The notes under the pieces were generated by a model, which worked only from the letters and a program-made list of their open reading frames with translations, was not told the DNA's origin and ran no database searches. From Hermodice carunculata (lineage: Eukaryota > Annelida > Polychaeta > Eunicida > Amphinomidae): a DNA stretch of 64,000 bases. The position numbers were made by a program, and so were the translations under genes. This document shows, one piece after another, positions 35,806 to 47,312 of the stretch. The stretch is taken from assembly GCA_964020975.1 (NCBI GenBank), contig OZ026630.1, positions 62,805,245 through 62,869,244 on the forward strand, given 5' to 3'. The number at the start of each line of letters is the position of its first letter. Within the stretch, counting starts at the first letter, position 1.

Positions 35806-36407
35806 CCTGCAACTGCATGGTCCAATGAAGGTGAATTAATTTTTGGGTTTGAAAGAATGGTTAAAGGCAAATAAAACATTTAAAAAAACTTGCTTCAGCC
35901 AGCCTATTGGTTTTTTTTTTTTCTAATAGTTCCAATATTAATGATGACTGTTCCCATACAAACACAGCCCATTTCCTTGAAAACATCAATTATCCGCAGC
36001 CTCCAGACCCAGCTGCAACTACCTGCACATCGTGGCCTGGCATTTGTCGACTGGAATGCAATATATTCCCAAGGCCAAGTAAAAATTAATCATCAAAAGT
36101 GGAAGCGCTACTGTGTCCACAGAATTAAATTCCTGTCCTTTTTTAGTCTGCATATGTCATTAAAAAAACGAAGAAAGCAAATAATATGCCAATGAGAATT
36201 TACAAACTGCATGGCCACAAAAATGTGTGGTAATGGATAAGTGACCAGGGAATATGTGATGTAAAAAAGAAAAGTGCATGAGGCATACAGCTTACTCTAT
36301 TTGCTCCTGATGCTATACTAATCTGCTGAAAGCTTTGCTTAGTGGTTCTTTTCTCATCATTCCTATCTGCTCCTCTCTTTCCTTTTTCTTTCTTTTTGAC
36401 CTGTGTA
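35806..36407. other. No recognised feature
   Basis: No supported gene or repeat. Confidence 0.4.
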
Positions 36408-36468
36408 ATATGTCATGCACCTGCAGCTTCATGACTTGCCAGGCAATGCAAAAACCACTGACCAGACA
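36408..36468. mobile_element. Family B palindromic element, one arm mostly lost
   Basis: CTTCATGACTTGCCAGGCAA and AAAACCACTGACC form one complete arm; the opposite arm is cut down to GTCATGCACCTGCAG. Confidence 0.7.
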
Positions 36469-37527
36469 TAATGGCACCTGAAAGAATATATTTTCATGAG
36501 GAATCAGAAAATATATTGTTCCCATGACAATCTAAGCTGACTGTATATACACATACAGACAAAAAGACCACAAAGTGTGGGTTGTGTCAGTGTGACTTAA
36601 TGACGGTGGTCTTAAGCCTCTTCCATAAGAACAGTCAACATTCAGCATATATCCACACCCTTTCCCCGAGCAATCACCAAGAAGATTCAATCATTTACTT
36701 CTCAAGTCCCTTTGGAAACTCTGCCAATACCATGCACATGGTGATGTGTTACTTCAGTTGACAAGTCTGTCAGTGTGGGTGATGTGACATCACACCACTG
36801 TTGTCATTAAAGGAGGCAAGGACAGCATGCAATCAAAGCATTCTCACAAGGACATTAGTTCATCTCTATCTTTGATCTTCACTTGCTTTATTTAATTTTC
36901 CCATACTTTGCTCTTATGTGAATTTCACATCACATTTTGACACGTCTTGATGTCACAACACAAGGTTCATATCATAGCTAGACATACCAAGGAGGCTGGG
37001 TCCAGTCTGGACCCTCCTTTGACATACCAAAGTGGTACCTTTATATTTGTAGATGGTCACTTTTCTTTGGCACATTTTTGTACATATGGGCAGGCTGTTT
37101 CTTTGATCTCTGTGATCTAGAACTCCTATGATCCCATTGGCTGGCACTTAACTGTCACATGACCCTTTCACGAGTTGGTGGAAATCATACATATTTTACA
37201 GGAATATTGGCTTCTTTGGCCTCCGCACTGCATAAATACATGTAATACCTAACCAACTACCAGCTGCTAACACACCTTCTTGGTCCCTTTCACGACTAAT
37301 ATCTTATGTAGATGTACTCATACCAATCTATACAGCATGAATTGACTGCATGCCAATAATATTTTGATGCCTGCATGAGGTGTGTGAATCAATGTTCTCC
37401 CTGCAGCTGGAAATTTCTTAAAGCCAGGTCAACAACTATTCATTGTGGGATGATGAGTTAAAAGGTAGCTTTTGTAAAAACTGCTAAATGTGGATTGGAG
37501 CTGAGCTGGGGATCGTCCTTTCCCTTT
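36469..37527. other. No recognised feature
   Basis: No exon or repeat identified. Small frames only. Confidence 0.4.
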
Positions 37528-37731
37528 CCATTATGTCTGAGTCAACAGCTCTGCATGGCATATACTGTCCTATAACTCATATATCGATCTAGCATAAAAT
37601 TCAAAAGTTTCCAACAATGAGAAAATTAATTTAAAACATTAAAGATGACGATTGACAGCTCTTTCAGATCCCCATGTGCTGGAATTTATGGTATAAAATC
37701 AATTATCCCAGCCTTGTGTTCAAGGGGTTAA
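37528..37731 (+). mobile_element. Family A copy, strongly diverged
   Basis: TCTGAGTCAACAGCTCTGCA followed by TGGCATATA marks the hairpin start; GATTGACAGCTCTTTCAG lies further on and the right end reads CAAGGGGTTAATT. The inner arm is mostly lost. Confidence 0.5.
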
Positions 37732-38367
37732 TTAAGATAAACGTAGGGTTAAACTCAAATTACACACCAACATGTCATGTAGAAGTTGGCAGCCAGTACT
37801 CCCAGGCCATTATTACTGCCTTGTGCAGATCATTTCTGATGAAATAAACTTCACTTTGTCTAATACTTTCATTTTTTGCACCCTGGTTTAGGAAGACAGT
37901 TTGACATGCAATAATGAATTTGCACAGCCAGCCACTGACTCACATACTGTGCTGGTAAAGGCCTTGGTAGCTGAAGGGGGTTTTTTTTGTTTTGTTTTTT
38001 TTTTTTTGTTTTGTTTTGTTTTTTTGTATGGCCTACTAACTCAGGCTTTAGCTGCTCCAACAGCTAGTGTATAACTTGTGTATTGGGTAATGAAAAAAAA
38101 AAACACACTGCTTTTTACATGTGGTATGTTAGGTCTTGAATGACAGCTCTGTTTATTGTTAAATTGAATATACTGTGCAATATCCATAACAATTGCAACA
38201 CTATCAGCAAAACAGCTGCTAAAAAGAATGAGTTAATCTGTAGAGCTTGTCACCTAATGAAGACAGTAGGGATCAATGTGCTTCAATGGTGATGACACCA
38301 AAAGACAACCTCTGAAAAACCTCCAGGTACCTCGTCACAGTTGCTGTGATGTGCTTCAATGGTGTAT
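37732..38367. other. No gene; T/G-rich tract
   Basis: A GTTTTGTTTT-type tract lies at 37978-38026. No coding content is supported. Confidence 0.5.
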
Positions 38368-38556
38368 GTCACCAACAGCTGGAGCCACCAGTACATGAGA
38401 ACCGGTTGCAAGCCACACCACTTCCTACATGTACAATATCTGACCCATTAAAGGAGATAGGTTTGCTCCCCCCCCCTCCCCCTACATGGTTCCACCTTCA
38501 GTTAGTAGCTATAGTTACTTGGTGGAAGTGTACAGGTGGCTCCATCTGTTGTTAAC
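38368..38556. mobile_element. Foldback element, 189 bp
   Basis: GTCACCAACAGCTGGAGCCA at the left faces, in reverse complement, GTTAACAACAGATGGAGCCA at the right; both continue CC then GTAC one base later. The interior is non-coding with a C-rich run. Single copy in this window. Confidence 0.6.
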
Positions 38557-40426
38557 ATACATGTACATCACATGTACTTACAGATCACTAGTCAGAGATT
38601 CTGAGTTGCGTATGTTCAGGTGGAACTTAAGTGTCCATCTGCAATGAAGCAGCCTGTCACATGCTACAAGTTATTTATTCAGTTAATTCTTCTTTTGGTG
38701 CCATTTTTTTTAAAATGATTTATTACATTAACATAATAGGTATTTAAACTCTCAGTGCATAAAATGTGCAAATTTGACTTCAAAGATATATATAGTCCAT
38801 GGGAAATGATGGGTTAGCAATGGAATGCCTTCTTTTGGCCTAAGTGAAGAATTACCTATTTATTGTTAAAAAAATAAATAAATAACAATCAAAAAGACAA
38901 TATCGTACTGATGATGATTCTTGAAACAGCATTAGTAAACATGTTAGACATAAGAACATGATGGTCAGACCTCACTTATCTTGTAGATCTGAACGCCTGG
39001 ATGTCCAATTAGGATTTACTTGAGATGGCTGTTCAGGCAATGAAGTGGCCAACCGGCACATCAAAGCAGGACCCTTCAACCCTATGATTTCTAAATCATT
39101 TGTCTTTCAAGCGATGACTACCTGGATTACTTATTATACAGCCCTTTTTATGGCATACACAACTGCATTTGAAAAGCAACAAAAAAAAAAAAAAAGGAAA
39201 AGAAAAATCAGCTTGCAATCGATCTGTGCTAGTCAGTTCACTCCACTAAGGGAAGCTAGTTTGTTTAACCAACAGCCAATGTTTACTTGCATGATGATTG
39301 GATGATGAATTGCCTGGCTGGTGGTGATGAGCATATAGCCTCATGCTTCAGCACCAACGGGATGGAAATTAAATATTACTTCCATGTAATTTTTAATGAC
39401 CAAATGCAGGCTTCATTGTCACACTCTTGATCATAGGTACATTAACTTGAACACACTAAGAAATCAGAAGATTTATGCTGACGTAACTCTACAAAATAGC
39501 ATTCAGAAAACGGCTTACCCTTGGCGTAAACATTTTTTTTTCCCTCAATTCTGCACATTTTTTTGTCTGTTTTTTTTCAGACTTTGCAGTAGAATACTTT
39601 CCACACAATTTCTATATTGTTGTCTATGAAATGAAAGAGCACTTTTGGATGTGTTCTTGTGGCAAGTTCTGGTGACAGAGAACACTGTACTGTGCATCAC
39701 TTAGATGGCCATCATGTTAATACTTCAAAAGTTTCATAACAAGTTTAAAAATAATAAGAGGAAGCTGGTTTTCAAACCTGGTCCATCATACAGTCCTTCT
39801 GTGATAAAAATTTGGTGCAGCTAGGGTGAATATATTTTTAGATATCATGGTAATATAGACAAGACAGACGTCTCTAGTATGTTACACTTATGTACTAACA
39901 ATGATCGTGAGGTGAGTGTTTAAGGTAATTGACAATAGTCACCTCTACAATCAACTGATAAAATAGGAAGAGCAAACAATGAATGATGGTTTCTGATTGC
40001 AGACAGACTGAAGAAAATCTCTAGGTGGGTTACGGAGCACACAGGGGACCACAGTACCCTCCGGCACTTGATGTGCAGAGGGTAAAAAAACTGCATACAC
40101 TTAAACAAAACAATGAAAATTTGAGAATATATTATGCATGTAATAAAGCATTTTAATAAGACACATGTTGTACCCCAATATCTAATGATATACATTTGAG
40201 AATCCAGTGAAAACACAATTTAAATCACTGAGTCAGATGATGTTCAAGGTTAGGACTGAAGCATTCTAGCATTGTAATTCATAGAGTCTGTGCCAACTCT
40301 TTTAACTCATGCCATACTTGTCCCTGATTTTTCGGTATATTTACCTGGATTTATGACAACAACTACACATTTAAATTCTTCATGAAAAGAGCTTTCATTC
40401 AAGTACCAACATGCCTGTAGTCTTAA
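38557..40426. other. No recognised gene
   Basis: Only short chance frames, A- and T-rich tracts near 39180 and 39530, and no repeat that I could match elsewhere. Confidence 0.4.
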
Positions 40427-40504
40427 GTCAGTGGTTCTGGCACTGCCTGGCAAGTCATGCTGCAGCTGCAGCATGACTTGCCAGGCAGTGCCAGAACCAC
40501 TGAC
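40427..40504. mobile_element. Perfect 78-bp palindrome (family B)
   Basis: Two 39-bp arms are exact reverse complements with no spacer; the centre is CTGCAG-CTGCAG and the outer ends are GTCAGTGG and CCACTGAC. Diverged copies lie at 6560, 23091, 36408 and 48095, so it belongs to a dispersed foldback family. The lack of any mismatch suggests either recent insertion or arm-to-arm correction. A transcript would form a 39-bp duplex. Confidence 0.95.
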
Positions 40505-42160
40505 CAAGGCCTGTCACCATAGTATGGAATGAGTTAAACTGCAATCAATAAGCACATTTCTCCTCAGGCAAGGCACTGCTACTTTTGGTCTCTACCATGG
40601 CAGATGAGCAGCAAATCAGGAGACCAAGGTGTTGATGAATTCTTGTGATATGACTCTACGGGACTGTTCCATCTAACAGAGCCATGCACATGCAGGTATA
40701 ATTTGAATCACACAGATTGCTGGTCCAAACTCAAACACATCCTTCAATTTGCTGGGGAAAGAAAACAACAATTATTTTCTATGGCAAACCTTAAGTAACT
40801 CACTTCAAATCTCGCTGTACTAAACTTTTGACAGTAATCTGTAGGTCATATTTGCTTGCAGCTTATTCCAATTCCAGGTAGATATTGACTGCTATCCTAG
40901 GGCTTATCTTCTCTTACAATTTGCCACATTCTAATTGATTCATGTAGGCACAAGGCTCAATGAGCTATCATGAACTTCTTCAGAAACTGCAGCTGCCACA
41001 TACTCTCCATTTCATGTTTTTCTTCCTTTTACTGTAATACATTACAAAAAATTGGGTAGCATCTGACATGATGGTTACAGCATGCTTAAACATTGTACAC
41101 GTCTTGCTAGAAGTACTTTAAGGGCCACCTAAGGTTTTGATAACACCTTTGTTCTATTCCATTCTGTTAACCAACGTTAATTAAGTTCAACTTGATAAGA
41201 AAAGTCCTTTCCCTGTTGGGGGATACTTGGTCACTGTGACATGTCCAGCTGCATTGTTCAGTCAGACCATGATCATTACATACATGTACCTCAACAGCTT
41301 CACTGTGTTTACCAGTGGTATGAGGGTCCCACATGGAATTAAATATTGTATAGAGAATACACAGTTCTTGTGAATTTCAAAGGGATGTCACGCGCATGAA
41401 ATTTTGCAACATGCATAATATGGACTTTGAATTACAGTTACAATAAATAAGTTCACCTTCCTCTTTTCTTTACATCCTTTCAGAATGAAGCAAAAGCAAA
41501 AACCCTGGAACTTGAACCCATACATGAGTTGTTCTGTGTTCTGACCTCCCATGCCAAAGGTCAGGAGAGAATGATAAAGCCACTACATTTGTTTTAAGAC
41601 CCTGCACCTGTCACAGTGCCTGTAATGGCCCCACTGTTACGACATAATATGTACAGGTATACATATATGTCAATTGACAGTATGATGGGCACATGTGCAT
41701 AAGGCAGGTGCTATGAAGAAAATGGATGCAGGCACACACTGTACACAGACTTCTCTCTGTGATGAGAATGTCCTAATTCTTTTTTTTTTTTTTGGGGGGG
41801 GGTTGTATTCCCTTTTTTTTTTGGGGGGGGGGGCTTTTTTTGAGGGGTGGTCTCTATCCAAAAAAGCAAGTTTGGTTTTAAATATATACATGTATGCCCA
41901 CCAGATATAAGTCAACTCGCGATGATACAAGTATATAGCAGACATACCGTCTGGTGACATTGAGCTGAACAGGCCATTTTAATAACTTCCAGAAATACTA
42001 GGATGAATTGTCCATTCTAAAGCAGACATGGTGATAAAAATCACTACCTCACTGCACAAAGGTACATGTATTGAAGAATTATCAGAGCTGATTTGAGTTT
42101 TTCACCCAGTGACTGGTGATTTATAATCTACAATGTAGCCCATGTGTCCACTAAAGTGTT
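40505..42160. other. No gene recognised; T-G homopolymer pair
   Basis: At 41779-41833 a run of T followed by a run of G occurs twice in tandem. A possible 3' splice site (TTTCTTTCCCCAG on the minus strand near 40760) leads into no recognisable protein. This region should be intron of the NAXE gene if that gene continues leftward. Confidence 0.4.
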
Positions 42161-42439
42161 ACAGGGCCTGGGGCTTAATGATGGAGTCACAGGGCCTGGG
42201 GCTTAATGATGGAGCCACAGGGCCTGGGGCTTAATGATGGAGTCGCAGGGCCTGGGGCTAAATGATGTAGCCACAGGGAAGTTCTTAAGGCATTTTTACC
42301 TATGTAGTGTTGGGGGGCCGGGGCTTAATGATGAAGCTGGAGGGAGATATTTTGGGCATTGTACCTACCTTGTTATTACAGAGGTGCCACTTAATGACGG
42401 AGCTGGAGGAAGGTCCTTAAGCCAAGATATGGTACCTAC
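42161..42439 (-). repeat. Tandem repeats at the start of the NAXE intron, including donor copies
   Basis: Four exact-length 28-bp units (ACAGGGCCTGGGGCTTAATG plus 8 bp) lie at 42161-42272. Two longer, related units carry them up to the exon. Read on the minus strand, each longer unit opens with a splice-donor-like word: the true donor AAG-GTAGGTACC at 42439, a near copy AAG-GTAGGTACA near 42371, and ATAG-GTAAAA near 42300. The exon boundary region has therefore been duplicated together with intron sequence. Confidence 0.75.
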
Positions 42440-42548
42440 CTTAGAGAATGCGACAGCACAGCTGAGTCCAGCCAGTTCCATCAGCTGGTCAACACTGAAG
42501 CAGTACTCATCAAACAGTTCTTCATCTATCTTTTGTGCCTGGTCTTGA
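42440..42548 (-). CDS. NAXE: NAXE exon (NAD(P)H-hydrate epimerase, YjeF N-terminal domain), partial gene
   Basis: NAXE turns the R form of damaged, hydrated NAD(P)H into the S form so that the partner dehydratase (NAXD) can repair it; in vertebrates it is also called AIBP and acts in mitochondria and outside cells. The exon is 109 bp: one base, then 36 codons starting QDQAQKIDEELFDEY and containing FSVDQLMELAGLSC, ending AFSK. From memory the human protein has [20 protein letters not shown] followed by LMELAGLSCATAIAK at this place, an almost unbroken match. The 5' border is TTTTATTTTACAG and the 3' border AAG-GTAGGTACC, both good splice sites; the upstream intron is phase 2 and the downstream one phase 0. 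The reading frame is clean. I could not find the next expected exon, with GPGNNGGDG, to the left, or the first exon to the right, so introns are long or those exons lie outside. A lone retained exon is less likely because both splice sites are intact. Confidence 0.9.
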
Positions 42549-42909
42549 CTGTAAAATAAAATGGACAGAAAAAAATCTATTATCTGTTTGTCTAGAGTCA
42601 TATACTACTATTTTGCCTGTAGATTATAAGATACACTTTTTACGTGTTGAAATAGAAATGGGGCATTCCCTGAAAAGTTAGGGAATCAACGTTTTTATTT
42701 CATACAATACTTGGGAATACATAATGCTATTACCAGTAATACTGTTTATGGGGAAAAACAAGTTGTCCCAGATTGCTAGCTTGCCTCCAAAGTAGACCAA
42801 GCTCTGTGTCATCTCCACTATACCTGGTCTGCACTTGGATACACGAATTTATTTCTAGTCAGGGTAACAGGAGTGCTGTCAGCATCCTCATAGACTGATC
42901 AAGCAATCA
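42549..42909. other. NAXE upstream intron, no other feature
   Basis: Non-coding. CTTGCCTCCAAAGTAGACCA at about 42783 recurs as CTTGCCTCCAAAGCAGACCC near 53777, about 80-130 bp before the shared block at 42910 and 53856. Confidence 0.5.
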
Positions 42910-43027
42910 GGAAGTTGATCATTATTACCCTTGCAATTGGTAAGTATGTGTGCTCTGTTGACCATAGTCTGTTACCATGGTAACTGAAGTAGACCAATTA
43001 GAAACTCACCTTTTTCAGCACTAAAAC
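42910..43027 (-). repeat. Dispersed repeat with X-box-like palindrome; inverse of 53856-53976
   Basis: In reverse complement it aligns along about 120 bp with 53856-53976 (AGTTTCTAATTGG, GTTACYATGGTARC, ATAATGAT-AACTTCC in the same order). It contains the perfect 14-bp palindrome GTTACCATGGTAAC at 42971-42984, which fits the consensus for RFX-type X-box sites. Confidence 0.75.
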
Positions 43028-43173
43028 ATTGATAATTTAGCCAAAGAGAGGACCTCTACATATTACAGGTGAGGTGAGCCACATGCATCAGTACTACTAG
43101 ATGGCACCACCTAGCTGACAGAAGTTAAATATCTGAAATCTGAAGATGCACATCAAGTGCACAAAAACCGGTC

Positions 43174-43412
43174 TTAACTCTTTCAAGGCCACGTTTTGAC
43201 ACAGTCAAGAGCTTTCCTTGGTACCCTTTGATGCATTGTACCTGAAGCCCACTGAGGAAATCTCTTGACCGGGACCATTATTATCATGTCTGCAACTATA
43301 AACATGCTGTTGTTTGAAGGAAAAAAAAAGTTTCCAAAGACCACAAATCTTGTATCATTGTGCTAATGCAGAGCATACGGCCTTTTGTCACAATTGGCCG
43401 TGAAAGAGTTAC
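43174..43412 (+). mobile_element. Family A foldback MITE
   Basis: Starts TTAACTCTTTCAAGGCCA and ends TGGCCGTGAAAGAGTTAC, inverted ends of 17-18 bp with the right TTAA changed to TTAC. The inner hairpin is CAGTCAAGAGCTTTCCTTGG against CTGAGGAAATCTCTTGACC. Confidence 0.8.
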
Positions 43413-43504
43413 AAGACGCCTCCCTAATGATGACCAACTGGTGGTCTCTCTAACAGCTAGTCCAGCTGTTATTGGAGTGCTCTCTCAAGACAGAGACCAC
43501 TGTA
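43413..43504 (-). mobile_element. Family C end fragment
   Basis: The right part, CTCTCTCAAGACAGAGACCA then CTGTA, is the reverse complement of the family C left end (TACAGTGGTCTC). GGTGGTCTCTCTAACAGC at 43442 is a second related word. Confidence 0.5.
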
Positions 43505-44107
43505 CCATCAACATGATCAATGCTGATGACTTAAAAACACTATAAAGACATAATATCATGGCCCAAGGCAACTCATTTTGCACTTTCTGGGCCCAGGAAA
43601 ATAAGATCAATTTGAGGACCAAATATCAATGCAGGACACTGTTCTACTGTGAATGATAGGGAGATATACATTACACGAACACATTTCCGGAAATCAAAGA
43701 CGCATGAAAGACCATTGATGGAAAGTACGTTCTGTTCTTGCAGAAGCTTCCTGATATGATATAACATGAAAGACCTTGACCACATGAAGGTAATGATACC
43801 GTAATGATAATAACACACTTAACAGATAACTATCTCACCAGCTGAACAAATAGAACTCCTACATGTAGGCTTCCAGTGTAGCCAGATTACCAGCCACGTC
43901 AACTTTTGCAACTCTGACCCACCTCTTCCTGCTCTTTACCCACAGACGTAAAACTGATCACAGCACACAGCCATCAACATCAAAAGGAAATCTGTGGCCT
44001 TGAGTTGAAGCACCCTTTGGGTACTTTCTACAGAGCTAATGGGAAAGGTCAAAATTAGCTCTAAGGGATGTATTCATCCCAATACTCAACAAAATACACA
44101 AACATTT
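43505..44107. other. No recognised feature
   Basis: No supported gene or repeat. Confidence 0.4.
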
Positions 44108-44326
44108 GGAGGGCTAGAGCTGTGTTTTCCCATTAGTTTGTATGTTAAAGCAACCTTAAATAAACCAGTCACTTTTGTAGCTGTGGTTATATGATTTTTG
44201 TGAGGTATTCAGTTATGCATCTAGATTTACTGTTTGAAATTTGGTGTTTCTATGTGCAGTAGTTTTCAAGTTATTCAGTTGCAAACTACAATGTAAAATA
44301 TTGGGAATACACAACTCTAGCCCTCC
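44108..44326. mobile_element. Foldback element, about 219 bp
   Basis: GGAGGGCTAGAGCTGTGTTT at the left faces GGAGGGCTAGAGTTGTGTAT (reverse complement of the right end); both continue TCCCAT or TCCCAA. The interior is AT-rich and non-coding. Confidence 0.6.
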
Positions 44327-44689
44327 ACTGACTGCAGTGCCCTCTTTTAGGCAGTTCTTAATTGAACCTTCTGTTCGTGCCCTTGCCTATATGTCAAAGA
44401 AGAATAATTTCAGGTATGATATGGCCTCCCAAGACAACTTCCTTGTTCTAAGGTGTTTTTTCACTTCTCTTCAAAAGCAAAGGCCCATTGATCATGCTAA
44501 ATACATGTTTACAGGGCTTTTTATAATCACCTTTATGATGTTTACATATCATTGAGCATACATCATTTCAGTTTGCTGAAACAGAAGTGTGTGACTGATG
44601 CTGTGTTACATAACATTGTAACCTCCTGACAAGGTCTCTGCCCTCACCCTAGAGTTTACTGGTAATTGCTGTACCTATCAATGTTCATG

Positions 44690-44941
44690 TGATGCTGTGG
44701 CTTGCCACTTTCCTGCTCAAATTGCCCCAAAGCGTCCAGATGTACATTGTCATCTGCCTTACCATTTTGACTTGTATTTCTTGTTACAAGAAAACATTTT
44801 GCTGAGATTTGTATATCAGACCATTCATGATGGTATGCCTCGGTCAATAGCTTTCCCTGGCACATGCTGGGCATATTGTGTGGGTTGGGGACAATGCACA
44901 AAGGACAGCTATTGACTCAGTCTCAGTCAGGCATAGGTTAA
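44690..44941 (-). mobile_element. Family A foldback MITE, reverse orientation
   Basis: The minus strand reads GACTGAGTCAATAGCTGTCC, an inner loop, then CCAGGGAAAGCTATTGACCG and a body with AATGGTCTGATATACAAATC, as in the 5921 copy. The outer border is GGCATAGGTTAA. Confidence 0.75.
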
Positions 44942-45853
44942 CAAGATTAACACATGCTCACGTAGCTACTGGCAACATCAAGGTTTGGAACCAATCTCAA
45001 TTTTGTGTTTGCTTGAGGGAGAATTTACTGATAAATTTTTTTAATTGTGGTGATTTTACAAAAGCATTTCTGCCGCAATCTTGGCAATCCTAGTTTTACC
45101 ACACAGCACTGGCATTATGGTGCCATTGATAAAGGAGCAGGGATTTGAATTTAACTGGTTCGGAGAGTCAATATATAAAGTTGCACTATTTTTGTCATAC
45201 TTTTGAGTCTCATTCATGGCTAACTAGACAGTTATGATGGTTCTGTGCTTGGCTGTCTATGATGAAAATTATGAAAAGAAGAAAAAAAAACTTATGCAAT
45301 ATGGAAGTACAGAGTTTTTTCACATGAGTAAAACAGCAAATTGTTGTCTGTGGAAATCAGAATAACAAAACCTCTGTTTTAACAATATTCATAAATCAGG
45401 ATTCAATATTGAGCAATAGCGCTCTGAATTATAATAAATGATAGAAAAAGATAAACAATGAGTATTTATAGTAGCCACTATATATGACCTTGAGAGTTGT
45501 GTGAAGGTTATTTACCAATCATAATATTTATGGAGGTCTACCTAGCAAACTTTTCTGTCTCAGGTGACAGCAACCAAAACAGCATTTTTTAAAATACATC
45601 TACATTTACACATGCAAGGTGAACAGTGATAGAAACTGTTAGGTTTCAAAACCTTTAATTTCTGATGTGATCAGGCTCTTAAAGCATTTGCTCAAATGTA
45701 CATGAAATACATGTCGTTAAAGAATATACTGGCAAAATTTTAATGTATTCTATCAAGGCTTTCCGGAGATGAAATAAACAAAAGTAAAATCATGCAAAAA
45801 TTCATTAAGCAATCCAAAAAAGACAACGCCACCTGATGGCTAATATGAAATCT
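44942..45853. other. No recognised gene
   Basis: AT-rich, with one isolated TATGACCTTGAGAGTTGTGT (45483) that may be a remnant of family D. Confidence 0.4.
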
Positions 45854-45890
45854 AGGTGACCCCAGGTGACCCCAGGTGACCCCAGGTGAC
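45854..45890. repeat. Four tandem 10-bp units (AGGTGACCCC)
   Basis: AGGTGACCCC is repeated at exact 10-bp spacing, the last unit changed to AGGTGACTCT. Confidence 0.95.
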
Positions 45891-45900
45891 TCTGAATGCA

Positions 45901-45990
45901 ATGCAGTCCTTGAGATGACCTTATGATATTTCTCAAAACTGGCAATGCAGTCCTTGAGATGACCTTATGACATTTCTCAAAAAAATAAAT
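45901..45990. repeat. 44-bp direct duplication
   Basis: ATGCAGTCCTTGAGATGACC followed by TTATGAYATTTCTCAAAA occurs at 45901 and 45945 with one difference. Confidence 0.95.
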
Positions 45991-46100
45991 CTTAACCTTC
46001 ACAAAAAAGGCAAAAGAAAAAAAATTATCACAGTACAACCTTGTTTGCTAACATGGTAGAAGTCCATTCTGAAAATATCCATACCAAATATCAAAATAAT

Positions 46101-47312
46101 TTAAATTGAAGGGCAATCAGCGATTGCTGCATCCATGTCCCCCTTGCCTCATTTATAACCTTGCAAATCCCAGGTCTCATTTTGGAATGACTATATTCAG
46201 TAAAAATAAGCTATCACCTTGACCCAGATACTTCACCTAGTGACCTACTTTTATGCATGCCACACTCTAGTGTCCAGATACACAGGTGTGTACAGTTTCA
46301 TGGTTCTAAGTGAAAGGACAACAGAATTACAGCCCAGGCATGGGTGTAATGTAGTTTCACATGAATGTATCACTTTTCTTTCATGACAAACCTTTAGGTC
46401 AAGATATATGTGTGTGTGAAGTTTCAGGAAACTAAGTTAAATAGTAAGGGCACTATAAATAGCTCAGACCCGATTTTACAAAAATATGCCACTGTGTCCT
46501 AGATACTTGACCTAGTGACCTATTTTACTACATGACATTTCCTTATGTCCAGATGCACTTGTGTGTAAAGTGTCACTAATATAAGTTCAAGGACAAGCAA
46601 GTTATAGTCTGGACACGAATAGCGTAGACCAGACACTTGACCTAGTGCCCTATTTTTGTTTCATGATACATTTTTAGGTCAAGATATGTGTTTGTGTCAA
46701 GTTTCATGAACCTAAGTTAAATATTAAAGGAATAATAGCATGGACAAGATTTTACAAGGATATGTTACTGTCACCCATATACTTGACCTAGTGATCACAG
46801 CCTGGAAATAAAGTGTAATATATGTTTACATGATTGTATAACGGTGACCCAGATACTTGACCTAATGACCTACTTTTCTTTCATAACACACCTTTAGGTC
46901 AAGATATATAAAGAAATTATAGTCCAGACACGATTGTAAAGGGATAGGTCACTGTGATCCAGATGCTTGACCTAGTGACCAACTTTTGGTACATGACACA
47001 CTCTTATGTGTAGGTGCATCTGTGTGTAAAGTTTCATTGATCTAACTTACATAGTAAAGGAGTTATAGCCCGGACACAATTTTACAAGAATAGGTCACTG
47101 TGACCCAGAAACTTGACCTAGTGACCTACTTTTGGCACATGATACATCCTTACATCAAGATGCAACTGGGTGTAAAGTTTCATTAATCTAAGTTTAAGGG
47201 GAAGTGAATTATAGCTCATACATGAAAAGCGGAGAAACACACACACGGAAGCACCGACGAATGGAAAAATAAATGACTATATCCCCCTCTTCTGGTGACA
47301 GGAGAGCATAAC
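46101..47312 (+). mobile_element. Family F head-array-tail element, copy 1
   Basis: The head (GCCTCATTTATAACCTTGCA, GGTCTCATTTTGGAATGACT) is shared with 57280 on. It is followed by about six units of roughly 150-170 bp, each with ACTTGACCTAGTGACCTACT, a CATGACACACxxTTAxGTC word, GTGTGTAAAGTTTCAT and TTATAGCCCGGACAC. The tail has GAAGCACCGACGAATGG, TGACTATATCCCCC and a hairpin (CTCTTCTG, loop, CAGGAGAG) ending GCATAA. Defined ends around a variable array suggest a non-autonomous mobile unit, similar in layout to the pearl-type, ~160-bp-repeat elements known from bivalves; sequence identity to those was not tested. Confidence 0.8.

Noticed and set aside
40750-40800. Additional NAXE exon after a good-looking minus-strand acceptor
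   Set aside because: The sequence after TTTCTTTCCCCAG translates to nothing resembling the NAXE protein in any frame.
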